From the NCBI GenBank assembly GCA_938014335.1, contig CALLRP010000032.1:1-57726 (forward strand): a stretch of 57,726 nucleotides of DNA. The letters run 5' to 3'. Source of the stretch: an uncultured bacterium. Its GTDB lineage: Bacteria; Hydrogenedentota; Hydrogenedentia; Hydrogenedentales; Hydrogenedentaceae. The translations under genes and the position numbers were made by a program. This document shows, piece after piece, positions 43,537-53,461 of the stretch. The notes below the pieces were generated by a model. It searched no databases. It was given only the letters and a program-made list of their open reading frames with translations, and was not told the DNA's origin. Numbering within the stretch: the stretch's first letter is position 1; each line of letters begins with the position of its first letter.

Positions 43537-44241
43537 TTATTGTTCGCCCAAATATTCTCTAAATTGTTCTAAATAAGGTCTTAACGCCCTTTCGGCACGG
43601 AGAACTCTTGTTTTTACCGTCCCCAATGGAACATCTAAAATATTTGCAATTTCTTCATAAGACAATTCTAAGAAACGGCGCAACACAAAGGCTTCTCTTT
43701 GCCGTTCCGGGATTTTCTTAAGGGCATTATTAATCGCTTCTGAAATTTCAATGCATTTCGTCTCTCGCCAAACATCCAGATGTGGATCCGCATGATGTTC
43801 CACAGGGTTCCATTCATGTTCATCATTAGAATCGTCAGAAGAATGCCACCATTGCGAAAGACTGAAAAAACGAGGTTTGCGATTTTGTTTGCTCCATTCT
43901 TTAGAAACAATATTGCTCGCAATCGTATATAAATAAGTGCTAAATTTTGCTGTCGGCTGATAGCGTTCCGCACTGGAAACAATAGCCATAAATACTTCCT
44001 GTGTGAGTTCCTCCGCAATATGCCAGTTGTGAACCATACGGAACATATAATTAAAAATGCTCCGCTCATAGCGACGCAGTAACTCACTAAAAGCCTCTTC
44101 ATTCCCCTCACCGAAAATGAGCATTAAGTCTTCATCACTCCATTCCGTCAGAGGAACAGACTTTTCCCGAAGCCGAAGTGTAGACCTTTGCTCCGGTGTT
44201 ATAGGTTTGAACGGTACAATATTTTCTTTATGGATACTCAT
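43537..44241 (-). CDS. ECF-type RNA polymerase sigma factor
   Basis: Region 2 is seen in EEAFSELLRRYERSIFNYMFR and AEELTQEVFMAI. The -10-contacting helix is in KFSTYLYTIASNIVSKEWSKQNRKPR. Region 4 is IPERQREAFVLRRFLELSYEEI with the helix-turn-helix LDVPLGTVKTRVLRAERALRPYL. The roughly 40-residue acidic linker between regions 2 and 4 is long. The domain pattern resembles RpoE-like ECF factors. Its partner anti-sigma factor follows directly. Such pairs normally regulate their own promoter, but I could not pick out an ECF promoter motif in the upstream spacer. Confidence 0.93.
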   Translation of the reverse strand: MSIHKENIVPFKPITPEQRSTLRLREKSVPLTEWSDEDLMLIFGEGNEEAFSELLRRYERSIFNYMFRMVHNWHIAEELTQEVFMAIVSSAERYQPTAKFSTYLYTIASNIVSKEWSKQNRKPRFFSLSQWWHSSDDSNDEHEWNPVEHHADPHLDVWRETKCIEISEAINNALKKIPERQREAFVLRRFLELSYEEIANILDVPLGTVKTRVLRAERALRPYLEQFREYLGEQ

Positions 44242-44373
44242 TTGTTATTTCTTTTTTTTGTATATTATATCAATTAAATTAATTTTATTTCTATTTAAAT
44301 AAAAAATTTTCTCCTTATTTTTCATACTATTACAACGAAAAAAAACACTCTTATTTGAATGAATGTGTCAAGG

Positions 44374-44402
44374 TTGTAAAATAGTTTCATTCTTTGTATA
44401 AT
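44374..44402 (+). promoter_or_regulatory. Sigma-70-type promoter for purO-purB
   Basis: TTGTAA (44374-44379), a 17-base spacer and a perfect TATAAT (44397-44402) are found about 69 bases before the purO start. Confidence 0.75.
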
Positions 44403-44470
44403 AGAAAGTCTCACTATATATTTCTACAATTCGTGCAGAACATTATTACAAGTAAAGGAAGGTTTTGTTC

Positions 44471-45124
44471 ATGTATATTGGAAGAATTGTCTCTGTGGCA
44501 CAAACAGAAGATGGTAGGCTTTGTGCCATGTATCGTGTATCCAGTCGTTCTTTCCCCAACCGCCAGGCTGTTTTAAACAGCAATAAAGTATCAATCATTC
44601 CAATAGCAGGATATGAGACTGATATACAGAAAAATCCTTATATCTCATATAATTGTTTGAGAAATATTTTGGATGGCGAAGTAGCTGTTTTAAGTAATGG
44701 CAGTCACACAGACCCAATTGCTGAAAAAATTATCAATGGAATGCCTACAAGAGATGCTATTGCTCTTACTTTAATGGCATTGGACTTTGAGAAAGACGAT
44801 TACGCAACCCCGCGTATAGTTGCCGTTGTAGATAAAGCGGAAGGTTCGGGCTGGTTAGGGGTAGTTCGTTCCGATGGATTAGAAGTCCGTCGTATGGACT
44901 TAAAACCCGGTCGGTTTTTTTATGTGGCAACCTATGAAGAAAATTTTATCAGTTCTTGTCATAGTGGTGTTTTCCCAGCAATGTCTGCAGATGAAGCCTG
45001 TACTTTTATTTTAGGAGGAGGGGTCTTTTCAGAAAGGACACATCCCGTTACAGCGGTTACTGCAATGGCTTCACAAGAAGGGTTTGATATTGCTATTCAA
45101 AATAGCCCCGTCTTTGCAAAGTAA
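44471..45124 (+). CDS. purO: IMP cyclohydrolase, archaeal PurO type
   Basis: PurO closes the FAICAR ring to IMP, the last step of de novo IMP synthesis, and is unrelated to the PurH cyclohydrolase domain usual in bacteria. Family landmarks are the start MYIGRIVSVAQTEDGRLCAM, YRVSSRSFPNRQA near residue 20-32, VLSNGSHTDPIAEKI near 74 and the late GGVFSERTHPVTAVTAM. Length (217) is close to archaeal PurO. The ATG at 44471 follows an aaaggaagg site; a TTG two codons earlier is less likely. The next gene is purB, which also acts on IMP-pathway intermediates, so the assignment is supported by context. Confidence 0.85.
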   Translation: MYIGRIVSVAQTEDGRLCAMYRVSSRSFPNRQAVLNSNKVSIIPIAGYETDIQKNPYISYNCLRNILDGEVAVLSNGSHTDPIAEKIINGMPTRDAIALTLMALDFEKDDYATPRIVAVVDKAEGSGWLGVVRSDGLEVRRMDLKPGRFFYVATYEENFISSCHSGVFPAMSADEACTFILGGGVFSERTHPVTAVTAMASQEGFDIAIQNSPVFAK

Positions 45125-45180
45125 GGGTATATATCAGTTAACCCCATTTGTAAATTTTTGCAGAAACAGAGGTATTCGGT

Positions 45181-46617
45181 ATGAAAGATTATAATCAATA
45201 TTTAAGCCCGTTTGTAGAGCGATTTGCCACAAAAGAGATGATTACTCTCTGGAGTCCACAAAAAAAATTTTCTACATGGAGGAGATGTTGGCTTGCCCTC
45301 GCCGAGGCGGAGAAAGAATTAGGTTTGGATATTACAGATGAACAAATTGAAGAATTGCGAAATCATCTGGATGATATTGACTTTGAACAGGCACGAAAAT
45401 ACGAAGAAAAGACTCGACACGATGTAATGGCTCATATTCTTACTTACGGAGATGTGGCTCCTAAAGCAAAACCAATTATCCATTTAGGGGCAACCAGTTG
45501 TTTCATCACGGACAATACCGACCTTATCCTTTGTCGTGAAGCCCTTATGCTTGTCCGAAGTAAAATCGTGGCGGTATTAAAAAGATTAAGAGACTTCGCC
45601 ATTAAATATAAAGATTTGCCCACATTGGGTTTTACCCATTTTCAGCCAGCACAATTAGTAACGGTAGGAAAACGAGCATGCCTCTGGGCTCAAGATCTGG
45701 TTTTAGATTTACAACAAATGGAATATTTCTTATCGACTATGAAATGTAGAGGGGTAAAAGGTGCTACGGGGACCCAAGCCTCTTTTTTAGTGCTTTTCAA
45801 TGGTGACCATACAAAAGTAAAACAATTAGACCGAAAGGTAGCAGAAAAATTAGGTTTTAATGAGACCATTGCAGTTTCCGGTCAAACGTATACTCGAAAA
45901 ATAGACACCCAAATTTTACAAATTTTAGCAGGTATCGGCGAATCCGTGCATAAATTTGGCACCGACCTTCGTTTACTGCAAAATATGAAAGAAATGGAAG
46001 AACCTTTTGAAAAATCTCAGGTAGGCAGTTCTGCCATGCCCTATAAACGCAATCCAATGCGGGCGGAAAGAGCCTGTTCCCTTGCCCGATTTGTAATGGG
46101 TATTCCTATATATAGCGAATTTACGACAGCAGTTCAATGGATGGAACGCACTTTGGACGATTCCGCAATTCGACGGATTATCATCCCTGAGGCATTTATG
46201 GCAACAGATGGGATGCTGAACCTCTATCTGAACATTATGGAAAACCCCGTTATTTATCCACAGGTCATTGCAAAACATGTGCGGGAAGAATTACCGTTTA
46301 TGGCAACGGAATCTTTACTAATGGCAGGCGTAAAAAAAGGAGGGGACCGCCAAAAACTTCATGAGATTATCCGACAACATGCTCAATCTGCTGGTGAAAG
46401 AGTTAAAATAGAAGGAAAAAATAACGACCTCTTACAACGACTTGCCAATGACCCCGAATTCCCTTTGAATGAAGAGGAAATGAGTGTATGTCTTAACGAA
46501 AAAGACTTTGTGGGAAGGGCACCAGAACAGGTAAGTGAATTTATATCCGAAGTCGTGGAACCTATTTTACAAAAATATGGGGATGCCCTTGAAATTTCCT
46601 CCTCCATCTCAGTCTGA
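45181..46617 (+). CDS. purB: Adenylosuccinate lyase
   Basis: PurB acts twice in purine synthesis: it splits SAICAR to AICAR and adenylosuccinate to AMP. The superfamily signature is present as GSSAMPYKRNPMRAERACSLA near residue 280. TRHDVMAHILTYG and HLGATSCFITDNTDL near 80-110 and THFQPAQLVTVGKRA near 157 are further landmarks. At 478 residues it is the vertebrate/B. subtilis-like long form with a C-terminal helical domain. It lies 56 bases after purO and probably shares its promoter at 44374. Confidence 0.96.
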   Translation: MKDYNQYLSPFVERFATKEMITLWSPQKKFSTWRRCWLALAEAEKELGLDITDEQIEELRNHLDDIDFEQARKYEEKTRHDVMAHILTYGDVAPKAKPIIHLGATSCFITDNTDLILCREALMLVRSKIVAVLKRLRDFAIKYKDLPTLGFTHFQPAQLVTVGKRACLWAQDLVLDLQQMEYFLSTMKCRGVKGATGTQASFLVLFNGDHTKVKQLDRKVAEKLGFNETIAVSGQTYTRKIDTQILQILAGIGESVHKFGTDLRLLQNMKEMEEPFEKSQVGSSAMPYKRNPMRAERACSLARFVMGIPIYSEFTTAVQWMERTLDDSAIRRIIIPEAFMATDGMLNLYLNIMENPVIYPQVIAKHVREELPFMATESLLMAGVKKGGDRQKLHEIIRQHAQSAGERVKIEGKNNDLLQRLANDPEFPLNEEEMSVCLNEKDFVGRAPEQVSEFISEVVEPILQKYGDALEISSSISV

Positions 46618-47013
46618 GATGCTATCCAAAATTAAATTTCCACACTTATTATATCCTCAATTTATGAGGACTTAAAATACTTTTCCACAACTTATTCACA
46701 TACTATTTCCATAGGCAATATGAGAAAAACACAAAAACGCAAATCATTGTTATTCAATAAGATATGAATTATTTAAGAAAACTATTTACAAAAAAACATG
46801 ACTTTATTTGTTGACAAATCACCTATTTATACACATCCTATAAAAAACAAGTTTTTCGGTTTTTTAAGCCCGTAAAACCAAGAATCGTAAATACAAAAAT
46901 CAATAGATTAATCTTTAACCCTATACTAAAAAAATACCCACTTAATTACCTAAATTCTCTTAAAACAAAACTGAAAATGGCAATAATTCATTATGGTTAT
47001 CGAACTCAAACAC
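46618..47013. other. AT-rich convergent intergenic region with DnaA-box-like sites
   Basis: No gene is seen in this 396-base gap between the convergent purB and GH38 genes. It holds two exact TTATNCACA matches, at 46692-46700 and 46827-46835, and the one-mismatch ttttccaca at 46681-46689. A small hairpin at 46654-46670 (tcctca / tgagga, loop attta) lies just after purB and may weakly end its transcript. Confidence 0.55.
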
Positions 47014-49818
47014 TTAAATAATGAACTTTAATGTAATAATTTTTTTCCCATTGCATTGTAATTTAACTGTATTTTCTGGCGAAATATCTAATTTTTGAAT
47101 TATTGTTTCCTCAAAGTTGACCTCGAAAACTTCCTTCAAAGGTTCTCCAAATTTTAGAACTGCTTCAATAGGTTCTGTAGATGGATTATATAACCGTAAA
47201 ATATAACCCTGTCTATCTTCTGCAAGTTTAAGAGCAGACATGGTAATTATATCGGGCTGGATTTTCAGGAGAGATTTGGTACTGGCTTGTTTTCCTGTTG
47301 ATACACCGGACTGAACGGGTATAAGGGGAGAATATAACCGTTCCACTTCTTGCATAACATTACCTTTCATAGTTCCCCCTGCATGGGGGTATATCCAAAA
47401 GTTAAATTCATGCTCTCCGGGGCACTGCGATAAATTCATTTCGGGATGAGTTTCCCACTGCTGGGATACTGTTGCAAGATGAACCCCGTATGCCCTTAAC
47501 AAGGTAATAAAAACGGTTCGTGTCAGGTCGCGTGAGACTTCATATTCTTTTAATCCATCATTAATAATAGCAAGTCCTCCCCAGGTATCATCCAAATCCA
47601 CAAATCGGTTTTGAGGGAATGTAACCGATTTTGTATTTTTCCAAGGATTATTCGGACCGGGTACAATTTCACGCTCTACAATGTCGAAAGTAGATTCAAC
47701 ACGAACAATATCTGCATCCAGATTGGAAGGAAATGCAATTCTCAGGCGGTGGTCTTGGGCATTATTGATAAGTTTTACTTTTAATTCTAACGAACGAGAT
47801 TGGTTTTTCAATGTAATATACATTTGAATAGGAATAACTACTTGACGAATACTCCGTCTCGAACTGTTCCCAATTCCATTTAATCGGTCATTTATATCTT
47901 CATTGGAAGAGACTAACTGTCCCGGAACTTTCATTTCATATTCGATTTTGTAGGTTGCAGATAAGGACCCATCTTCGATGAGTGATATTTTTTTGGGAAA
48001 AGGACGACTATCGATCACTTCGTTATGGGCAGGAGGGATATGCATCCATGCATGCCCTGCTTCTCCATCATCTAAAAGGTAACCTAACCCACAATATATT
48101 TTTTCAGAGGGTTTATGGAATACATCAAAAGTTCCATCATCTCGAATAGCTACCCGCATATATTGGTTTTCCAGAACACGGTCACTGGTAATAAGCGTTC
48201 CTTGCACGAAAGGTTTTCCATGTTTCACACGGTAAGAGGTATATCCTAAGGCAGGGATTTTAGTGGTAGTGAAAGAGGTATGGTATCTCCGCACTTTCAT
48301 AGAATGCCTTGCATCTTCGGGTTGGGTAATGACAACATTGTTTTTTCCCTGCGAATACACCTGGACGAGCACTTCTTGCCCCGTTTCTATATTCTCAAGA
48401 CAGAACTCCCCTGTGGTCCCGTTTTCAGGGAGGTCAATGATCGTTCGAATCGTTTCTTCCCGTTCCTGTGGTAAGGGATTGTAGACAGTAATTAACACTG
48501 CATCTTTATCCTCATTTGAAAAATCAATATTTTGTTGGCAATGTGCTAAAGCACGACGCAGGACACTTCGCGATATCTCACGAACCTGACGAAGGCGATG
48601 TAAAGTATCCTGTTCGATAATATCTACACCTGAACCTGAAATGGTATCATGAGCATGACATCGCAATAATTCTTTCCATGCGAGGTCTATAAAATCCTTG
48701 GGATATGCCATGCCCATACATGCACTTAATACCGACATAGGTTCCGCCAATCGCTGTAAATCGCGTTCGGAATAATAATTCTCCTGCTTGACACGAGTCC
48801 TACTGGAAAGCACATCGCTATAAAGGTGGTAAATTCGGGGCATAGGTTTGGGAGTTCTTCGTTCCCCTCGCAATGTAGGTAATTCAATATTCTGGGCTTC
48901 TCTCAGAACTTCTTCCGCATAATCCTGATAATTAGAATGTTTAACGATATGCCCTTCCAGAATGTGCTGGGTTTCACGTACAAAGCATACTTCTAGCTCA
49001 TCCGGGACACTGCTATCATGCCCCATCATAAAAGCAATATGAGGTGTTGTAGCTACTTCACATTCCGATTTGAATAATTTTTTTACTCGTTCCTTCAATT
49101 CCTTCTCATTAAAACTTTTCGGAGGTTGTAAAAGCAGATAATGTTCAAATTGTGCCTTTTCATCGGCCAGACGGAACGGTATTCCTCCTTTATGCCAATC
49201 CCATGTTCGTTCATCAGGTTCCATTCCATAAACTACGGGGCGATATACCTGGTGATAAAAGTTATATCGTGCTTGTCGGCTCATCTGACTTGCGAGTATC
49301 TTTGTCCCATCCGCACCTTCCCACCAAAACTCATTTGGGACTTCATCATGACTGACGCCATGATAAAAAAGAGCAATGTGTATCCCAAAGCCTTTGTATA
49401 TCTGGGGCAGTTGTGATACCTGTCCATATGAAAATGGGGTATGTCCCACTTTCATTACTTTCCCCATCTGTTTTGCAATAGTATGTCCATACAGTAGGTT
49501 CCGAATGATAGATTCACTCCCTACCTGAAAACATTCGGGGCAGGTATACCAGGGCCCTATTAATAATCTTCCTCCCTTTACCTGTTTTTCTATTCGTTCT
49601 CGTTCATTGGGGAATATTTCCAGATAATCTTCTACCGGGGCTACTTGACTATCCAGAACAAAGGATTTATATTCTTTATTATTTTCGAGAATGTGTAACA
49701 AACGGTGAAAAAAATCGATCAACTGAATTCTTGTCTCCTGGAAGGAATAGAGCCATTCACGGTCCCAATGTGTATTCGAAATAAAATGAACATATTTTTT
49801 CTCTTTGTCTTTTTTCAT
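47014..49818 (-). CDS. Glycoside hydrolase family 38 (alpha-mannosidase-like) protein
   Basis: The GH38 N-terminal domain starts with HFISNTHWDREWLYSFQETR, holding the zinc ligands His and Asp (HWD). A middle helical domain is at RCHAHDTISGSGVDIIEQDTL near residue 390, and large beta-sandwich domains follow to the end. GH38 enzymes remove alpha-mannose residues from glycans. The segment that normally carries the nucleophile Asp (PDxFGH) reads GHTPFSYGQVSQLPQ, with Phe at residue 129 in the Asp position. Activity is therefore uncertain. The ATG at 49818 is chosen for its aggag site; an ATG 21 bases upstream is also in frame. No export signal is seen. Confidence 0.88.
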   Translation of the reverse strand: MKKDKEKKYVHFISNTHWDREWLYSFQETRIQLIDFFHRLLHILENNKEYKSFVLDSQVAPVEDYLEIFPNERERIEKQVKGGRLLIGPWYTCPECFQVGSESIIRNLLYGHTIAKQMGKVMKVGHTPFSYGQVSQLPQIYKGFGIHIALFYHGVSHDEVPNEFWWEGADGTKILASQMSRQARYNFYHQVYRPVVYGMEPDERTWDWHKGGIPFRLADEKAQFEHYLLLQPPKSFNEKELKERVKKLFKSECEVATTPHIAFMMGHDSSVPDELEVCFVRETQHILEGHIVKHSNYQDYAEEVLREAQNIELPTLRGERRTPKPMPRIYHLYSDVLSSRTRVKQENYYSERDLQRLAEPMSVLSACMGMAYPKDFIDLAWKELLRCHAHDTISGSGVDIIEQDTLHRLRQVREISRSVLRRALAHCQQNIDFSNEDKDAVLITVYNPLPQEREETIRTIIDLPENGTTGEFCLENIETGQEVLVQVYSQGKNNVVITQPEDARHSMKVRRYHTSFTTTKIPALGYTSYRVKHGKPFVQGTLITSDRVLENQYMRVAIRDDGTFDVFHKPSEKIYCGLGYLLDDGEAGHAWMHIPPAHNEVIDSRPFPKKISLIEDGSLSATYKIEYEMKVPGQLVSSNEDINDRLNGIGNSSRRSIRQVVIPIQMYITLKNQSRSLELKVKLINNAQDHRLRIAFPSNLDADIVRVESTFDIVEREIVPGPNNPWKNTKSVTFPQNRFVDLDDTWGGLAIINDGLKEYEVSRDLTRTVFITLLRAYGVHLATVSQQWETHPEMNLSQCPGEHEFNFWIYPHAGGTMKGNVMQEVERLYSPLIPVQSGVSTGKQASTKSLLKIQPDIITMSALKLAEDRQGYILRLYNPSTEPIEAVLKFGEPLKEVFEVNFEETIIQKLDISPENTVKLQCNGKKIITLKFII

Positions 49819-49857
49819 GACGGTTCTCCTTTTATTCATGGATTTATTTAAATGTTC

Positions 49858-50199
49858 TTAATTACCCGTTCCCGGTGTCGGGTCAAAAAGTCCCCGTTTA
49901 TTCTTTACATTTCGAAATTCCTCAGCCTCCGAAGAAGCAGGTTTATTATTGCGGATAATAGGCCAAAATTTTGAATATGTTGCATTAAGTTGGATGTATT
50001 CCCTCCACTCTTCGGGTACTTCATCTATAGAGTAAATAGCACGAACCGGACATTCATCCACACATACCGCACAATCAATACATTCTTGCGGGTCTATGAC
50101 CAGCATATTAGCACCCTCGTGGAAACAGGCAACAGGGCATACTTCTACACAACTGGTATATTTGCATTTAATACACGGTTCACATACAACAAACGCCAT
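49858..50199 (-). CDS. fdxA: 7Fe ferredoxin (FdxA-like)
   Basis: This 113-residue protein has the seven-iron ferredoxin pattern. CIKCKYTSCVEVCPVACF serves the 3Fe-4S cluster and ECIDCAVCVDECP the 4Fe-4S cluster. The ANMLVIDPQECIDC stretch closely follows the FdxA family, and the roughly 45-residue C-terminal extension is also typical. It transfers electrons at low potential to an unknown partner. It lies 62 bases downstream of dnaJ on the same strand and has its own aaggagg site, so it may be read from the heat-shock operon or a local promoter. Confidence 0.92.
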   Translation of the reverse strand: MAFVVCEPCIKCKYTSCVEVCPVACFHEGANMLVIDPQECIDCAVCVDECPVRAIYSIDEVPEEWREYIQLNATYSKFWPIIRNNKPASSEAEEFRNVKNKRGLFDPTPGTGN

Positions 50200-50260
50200 T
50201 TGCTCCTCCTTCCAAATACTTAATTATACTCAAATTAATAGGATAAACAATTTAGAAGGG

Positions 50261-51406
50261 TTAATCAAAATTTTTTTCTTTTAATTCTCGAAACTTCCAA
50301 TATTGGGGATAATTTTTGGCGTTAGCTAAATCGTCCAGTTCACGGAGCAAATCTTGTTGATGTTTAGAGAGACGAACAGGTATCTCAACAACAATTTTGT
50401 AATACAGGTCTCCTCTTCCTCGATTGTTCAATCGTGGCATTCCTAAACCTTTTTTTCTTAGAAGGTCACCTGATTGAGTGCCTTCAGGTATGGTCAGGTC
50501 AATCATTCCATCTATAAGAGTAGGGGCTTTAATTACGGTCCCGGAGATAGCTTGAGAAAGTGTTACAGGAACTTCACAATATAAATCATCACCTTTGCGT
50601 TCAAACAAAGGATGCTCTTTTAATTGTAAGTGGACATACAAATCCCCGGGAGGCCCCCCATTCGTTCCTGCTTCACCATCACCTACGGAACGCAAAGTCG
50701 TCCCTGTATCTACGCCCGGCGGAATATTGATTTCCGTTTCCCGTGTTGCAGAAATTCTCCCCTGTCCACCACAACGCATACAGGGACGCGATATGTATTT
50801 TCCTCCTCCACGACATTGAGGACAAGTTCGCGTTACACTGAAGAAACCATGAGATGCCCGTATCTGTCCGGTTCCACCACATTGAGGACAAACTTCGGGT
50901 TTTGAACCGGGTTCCGCCCCTGTTCCGTGGCACTCTGTACATTGTTCCTTACATAAATAACGAACCCTTTTCTTAGCACCTGTGGCCGATTCTTTTAATG
51001 TAATTGTTAGTGTGGTCTCAACATCATTTCCTCGTTGAGCACTGCTCCGGCGACTCGTTCTACGAGTCCCGGAACCAAAAATCATATCAAATAAATCATC
51101 AAACGGCGATTCAAATCCTTCTCCAAAACCTTCGGTGAATCCACGAAATCCACCTGTAAAACCGCCCATATCAAAGGGCTGTCCATCTACTGTGCCGAAA
51201 CGGTCGTATTGAGCCCTTTTTTCCGGATTTTTTAGGACATCATACGCCGCATTGATTTCTTTCAGCTTTTCTTCAGCCTCTTTATTACCACCGGTTTTAT
51301 CAGGATGGTATTTATGTGCCAATTTTAAGTAGGCACGACGTATCTCATCCTGCGAGGCATTCCTCGGGACACCTAATATCTCATATAAGTCTTTACCACG
51401 AACCAT
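50261..51406 (-). CDS. dnaJ: Chaperone protein DnaJ
   Basis: The J domain (YEILGVPRNASQDEIRRAYL, with HPD at about 33-35) is followed by a G/F-rich stretch. The four CxxCxGxG zinc motifs run from about residue 157 (CTECHGTG, CPQCGGTG, CPQCRGGG, CMRCGGQG). The substrate-binding C-terminal domains complete the protein. DnaJ stimulates the DnaK ATPase and delivers unfolded proteins. Length (381) is normal. It follows dnaK by 74 bases in the hrcA-grpE-dnaK-dnaJ order. Confidence 0.97.
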   Translation of the reverse strand: MVRGKDLYEILGVPRNASQDEIRRAYLKLAHKYHPDKTGGNKEAEEKLKEINAAYDVLKNPEKRAQYDRFGTVDGQPFDMGGFTGGFRGFTEGFGEGFESPFDDLFDMIFGSGTRRTSRRSSAQRGNDVETTLTITLKESATGAKKRVRYLCKEQCTECHGTGAEPGSKPEVCPQCGGTGQIRASHGFFSVTRTCPQCRGGGKYISRPCMRCGGQGRISATRETEINIPPGVDTGTTLRSVGDGEAGTNGGPPGDLYVHLQLKEHPLFERKGDDLYCEVPVTLSQAISGTVIKAPTLIDGMIDLTIPEGTQSGDLLRKKGLGMPRLNNRGRGDLYYKIVVEIPVRLSKHQQDLLRELDDLANAKNYPQYWKFRELKEKNFD

Positions 51407-51480
51407 AAATGCTACTTCTTATCACCTACGGAATGAGGTTGTATTATACAAAAAAGAGAAACCTCAATACAGGGCGTTGT

Positions 51481-53385
51481 TTACACATCGACAACACGCT
51501 GACCGCCTTCATCATTGGATGAAGCAGTTTCACTTTTCGATGATGAAGTTCCTGTCGTCTGTTCTGTTGTTGTCCCTTTTGCCTGGGTTGCGGAACGATA
51601 CATGGCTTCCGATAATTTATGAGTGGCAGAAGTTACTCTATTCATTGCACGCTCTATATCTTCTATGCGGTCTCCTGCCAGGGCTTTTCGCAGTTCTTCT
51701 AATGCTGATTCCACATCGGCTTTCTCACTGGAAGAAACTTTATCTCCGTATTCTTTCAAAAGTTTTTCGGTGCTATATAACAGTGAATCAGCATTATTGC
51801 GTGTCTCAATCTCTTTACGCCGTTTTTTGTCTTCTTCTGCATGTTGTTCTGCCTCTTTAACCATTTTCTGGATCTCTTCTTCCGTAAGTCCACTGGAACT
51901 CTCGATACGTATCTTCTGTTCTTTACCCGTAGCGAGGTCTTTGGCAGATACATGGAGAATACCATTCGCGTCAATATCAAATGTTACCTCAATCTGTGGG
52001 ACACCTCTTGGAGCGGGAGGTATTCCTACAAGGTCAAACCGACCTAAAGTGCGGTTATCCTTTGCCATTTCACGCTCTCCCTGTAACACATGAATGGTTA
52101 CAGACGTCTGGTTATCCGCCGCAGTAGTGAATATTTGCCGTTTGTTTACAGGAATAGTTGTATTCCGCTCAATAAGTTTTGTGCAAACACCCCCTAAAGT
52201 TTCGATGCCCAATGATAACGGTGTTACATCCAACAATAAGATGTCTTTTACTTCACCAGCAAGAACCCCCCCTTGTATTGCCGCACCTACGGCCACAACT
52301 TCATCGGGATTAACGCCACGGTGCGGTTCCTTGCCAAACAAATCTTTAACAAGGTTAATTACCGCAGGCATGCGTGTCATTCCACCCACAAGGATAACCT
52401 CATCAATTTCACTTGGTTTTAAACCTGCATCTTGCAACGCCTGCATGCAAGGACCTTTCGTCCTTTGTAATAAATCATCACAAAGTTGTTCTAATTTTGA
52501 ACGAGTTAAAGTATAATTAAGATGTTTGGGTCCTGTGGCATCTGCAGAGATAAACGGCAGATTAATATCTGTGCTCATGGTCGTAGAAAGTTCACATTTC
52601 GCTTTTTCTGCCGCTTCCTTCAATCGTTGTAATGCCATAGGGTCTTTACGCAAATCGATACCCTGGTCCTTCTTGAATTCATCGGCTAACCAATCAATTA
52701 TCCGCTGGTCAAAGTCATCACCGCCTAAATGGGTATCTCCATTTGTACTCAATACTTCAAAACTATCATCTCCAATAGCCAGAATCGAAATATCAAAGGT
52801 TCCACCACCTAAATCGTATACCGCTATTTTTTCATTTTTATTCTTATTCAATCCATAAGCTAATGCAGCAGCAGTGGGCTCGTTAATAATTCTTAACACT
52901 TCCAGTCCTGCAATTTTACCGGCATCTTTGGTAGCCTGCCTTTGTGAATCATTGAAATATGCGGGAACGGTTATTACCGCTTGTGTAACCTTTGTACCTA
53001 AATACGTTTCCGCTGTCTCTTTCATTTTTTGAAGTATCATAGCAGAAATTTCAGGAGGTTTATAAGTCTTTCCATGAACCTCAACCTGACAATCCCCATT
53101 CGGTGCTTCTGTTACTTTATACGGAACCCGTTTAATTTCTTCAGTCGCCTCATAGTAGCGACGACCCATAAAACGCTTGATTGAAAATATGGTGTTTTGT
53201 GGATTGGTGATGGCCTGCCGTTTAGCAATAGCTCCGACTAGTCGTTCTCCATCCTTCGTGAAACCCACTACAGAAGGAGTGGTGCGATTCCCTTCAGCAT
53301 TGGAAATAACAACAGGCTCGCCACCTTCCATTACCGCAACACAAGAGTTTGTTGTTCCTAAATCAATTCCTATAACTTTTCCCAT
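51481..53385 (-). CDS. dnaK: Chaperone protein DnaK (Hsp70)
   Basis: The ATPase domain begins [20 protein letters not shown] and includes [33 protein letters not shown] and [13 protein letters not shown]. The substrate-binding domain has [20 protein letters not shown]. The C-terminal lid ends in a Ser/Thr-rich tail and GGQRVVDV. Length (634) is normal. A ggaggttgaaaaacct-like site precedes the ATG. It is the third gene of the CIRCE-controlled operon. Confidence 0.98.
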   Translation of the reverse strand: MGKVIGIDLGTTNSCVAVMEGGEPVVISNAEGNRTTPSVVGFTKDGERLVGAIAKRQAITNPQNTIFSIKRFMGRRYYEATEEIKRVPYKVTEAPNGDCQVEVHGKTYKPPEISAMILQKMKETAETYLGTKVTQAVITVPAYFNDSQRQATKDAGKIAGLEVLRIINEPTAAALAYGLNKNKNEKIAVYDLGGGTFDISILAIGDDSFEVLSTNGDTHLGGDDFDQRIIDWLADEFKKDQGIDLRKDPMALQRLKEAAEKAKCELSTTMSTDINLPFISADATGPKHLNYTLTRSKLEQLCDDLLQRTKGPCMQALQDAGLKPSEIDEVILVGGMTRMPAVINLVKDLFGKEPHRGVNPDEVVAVGAAIQGGVLAGEVKDILLLDVTPLSLGIETLGGVCTKLIERNTTIPVNKRQIFTTAADNQTSVTIHVLQGEREMAKDNRTLGRFDLVGIPPAPRGVPQIEVTFDIDANGILHVSAKDLATGKEQKIRIESSSGLTEEEIQKMVKEAEQHAEEDKKRRKEIETRNNADSLLYSTEKLLKEYGDKVSSSEKADVESALEELRKALAGDRIEDIERAMNRVTSATHKLSEAMYRSATQAKGTTTEQTTGTSSSKSETASSNDEGGQRVVDV

Positions 53386-53461
53386 AGGTTTTTCAACCTC
53401 CTTTTCATAAATATTTAATGTGAGTGTTTTATTTTAGAACATTTAGTTCAAATTTGAATTT

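Noticed and set aside
46618..47013. Calling this gap oriC
   Set aside because: Only two exact DnaA boxes, no origin-linked genes and a convergent gene context. Skew data would be needed.
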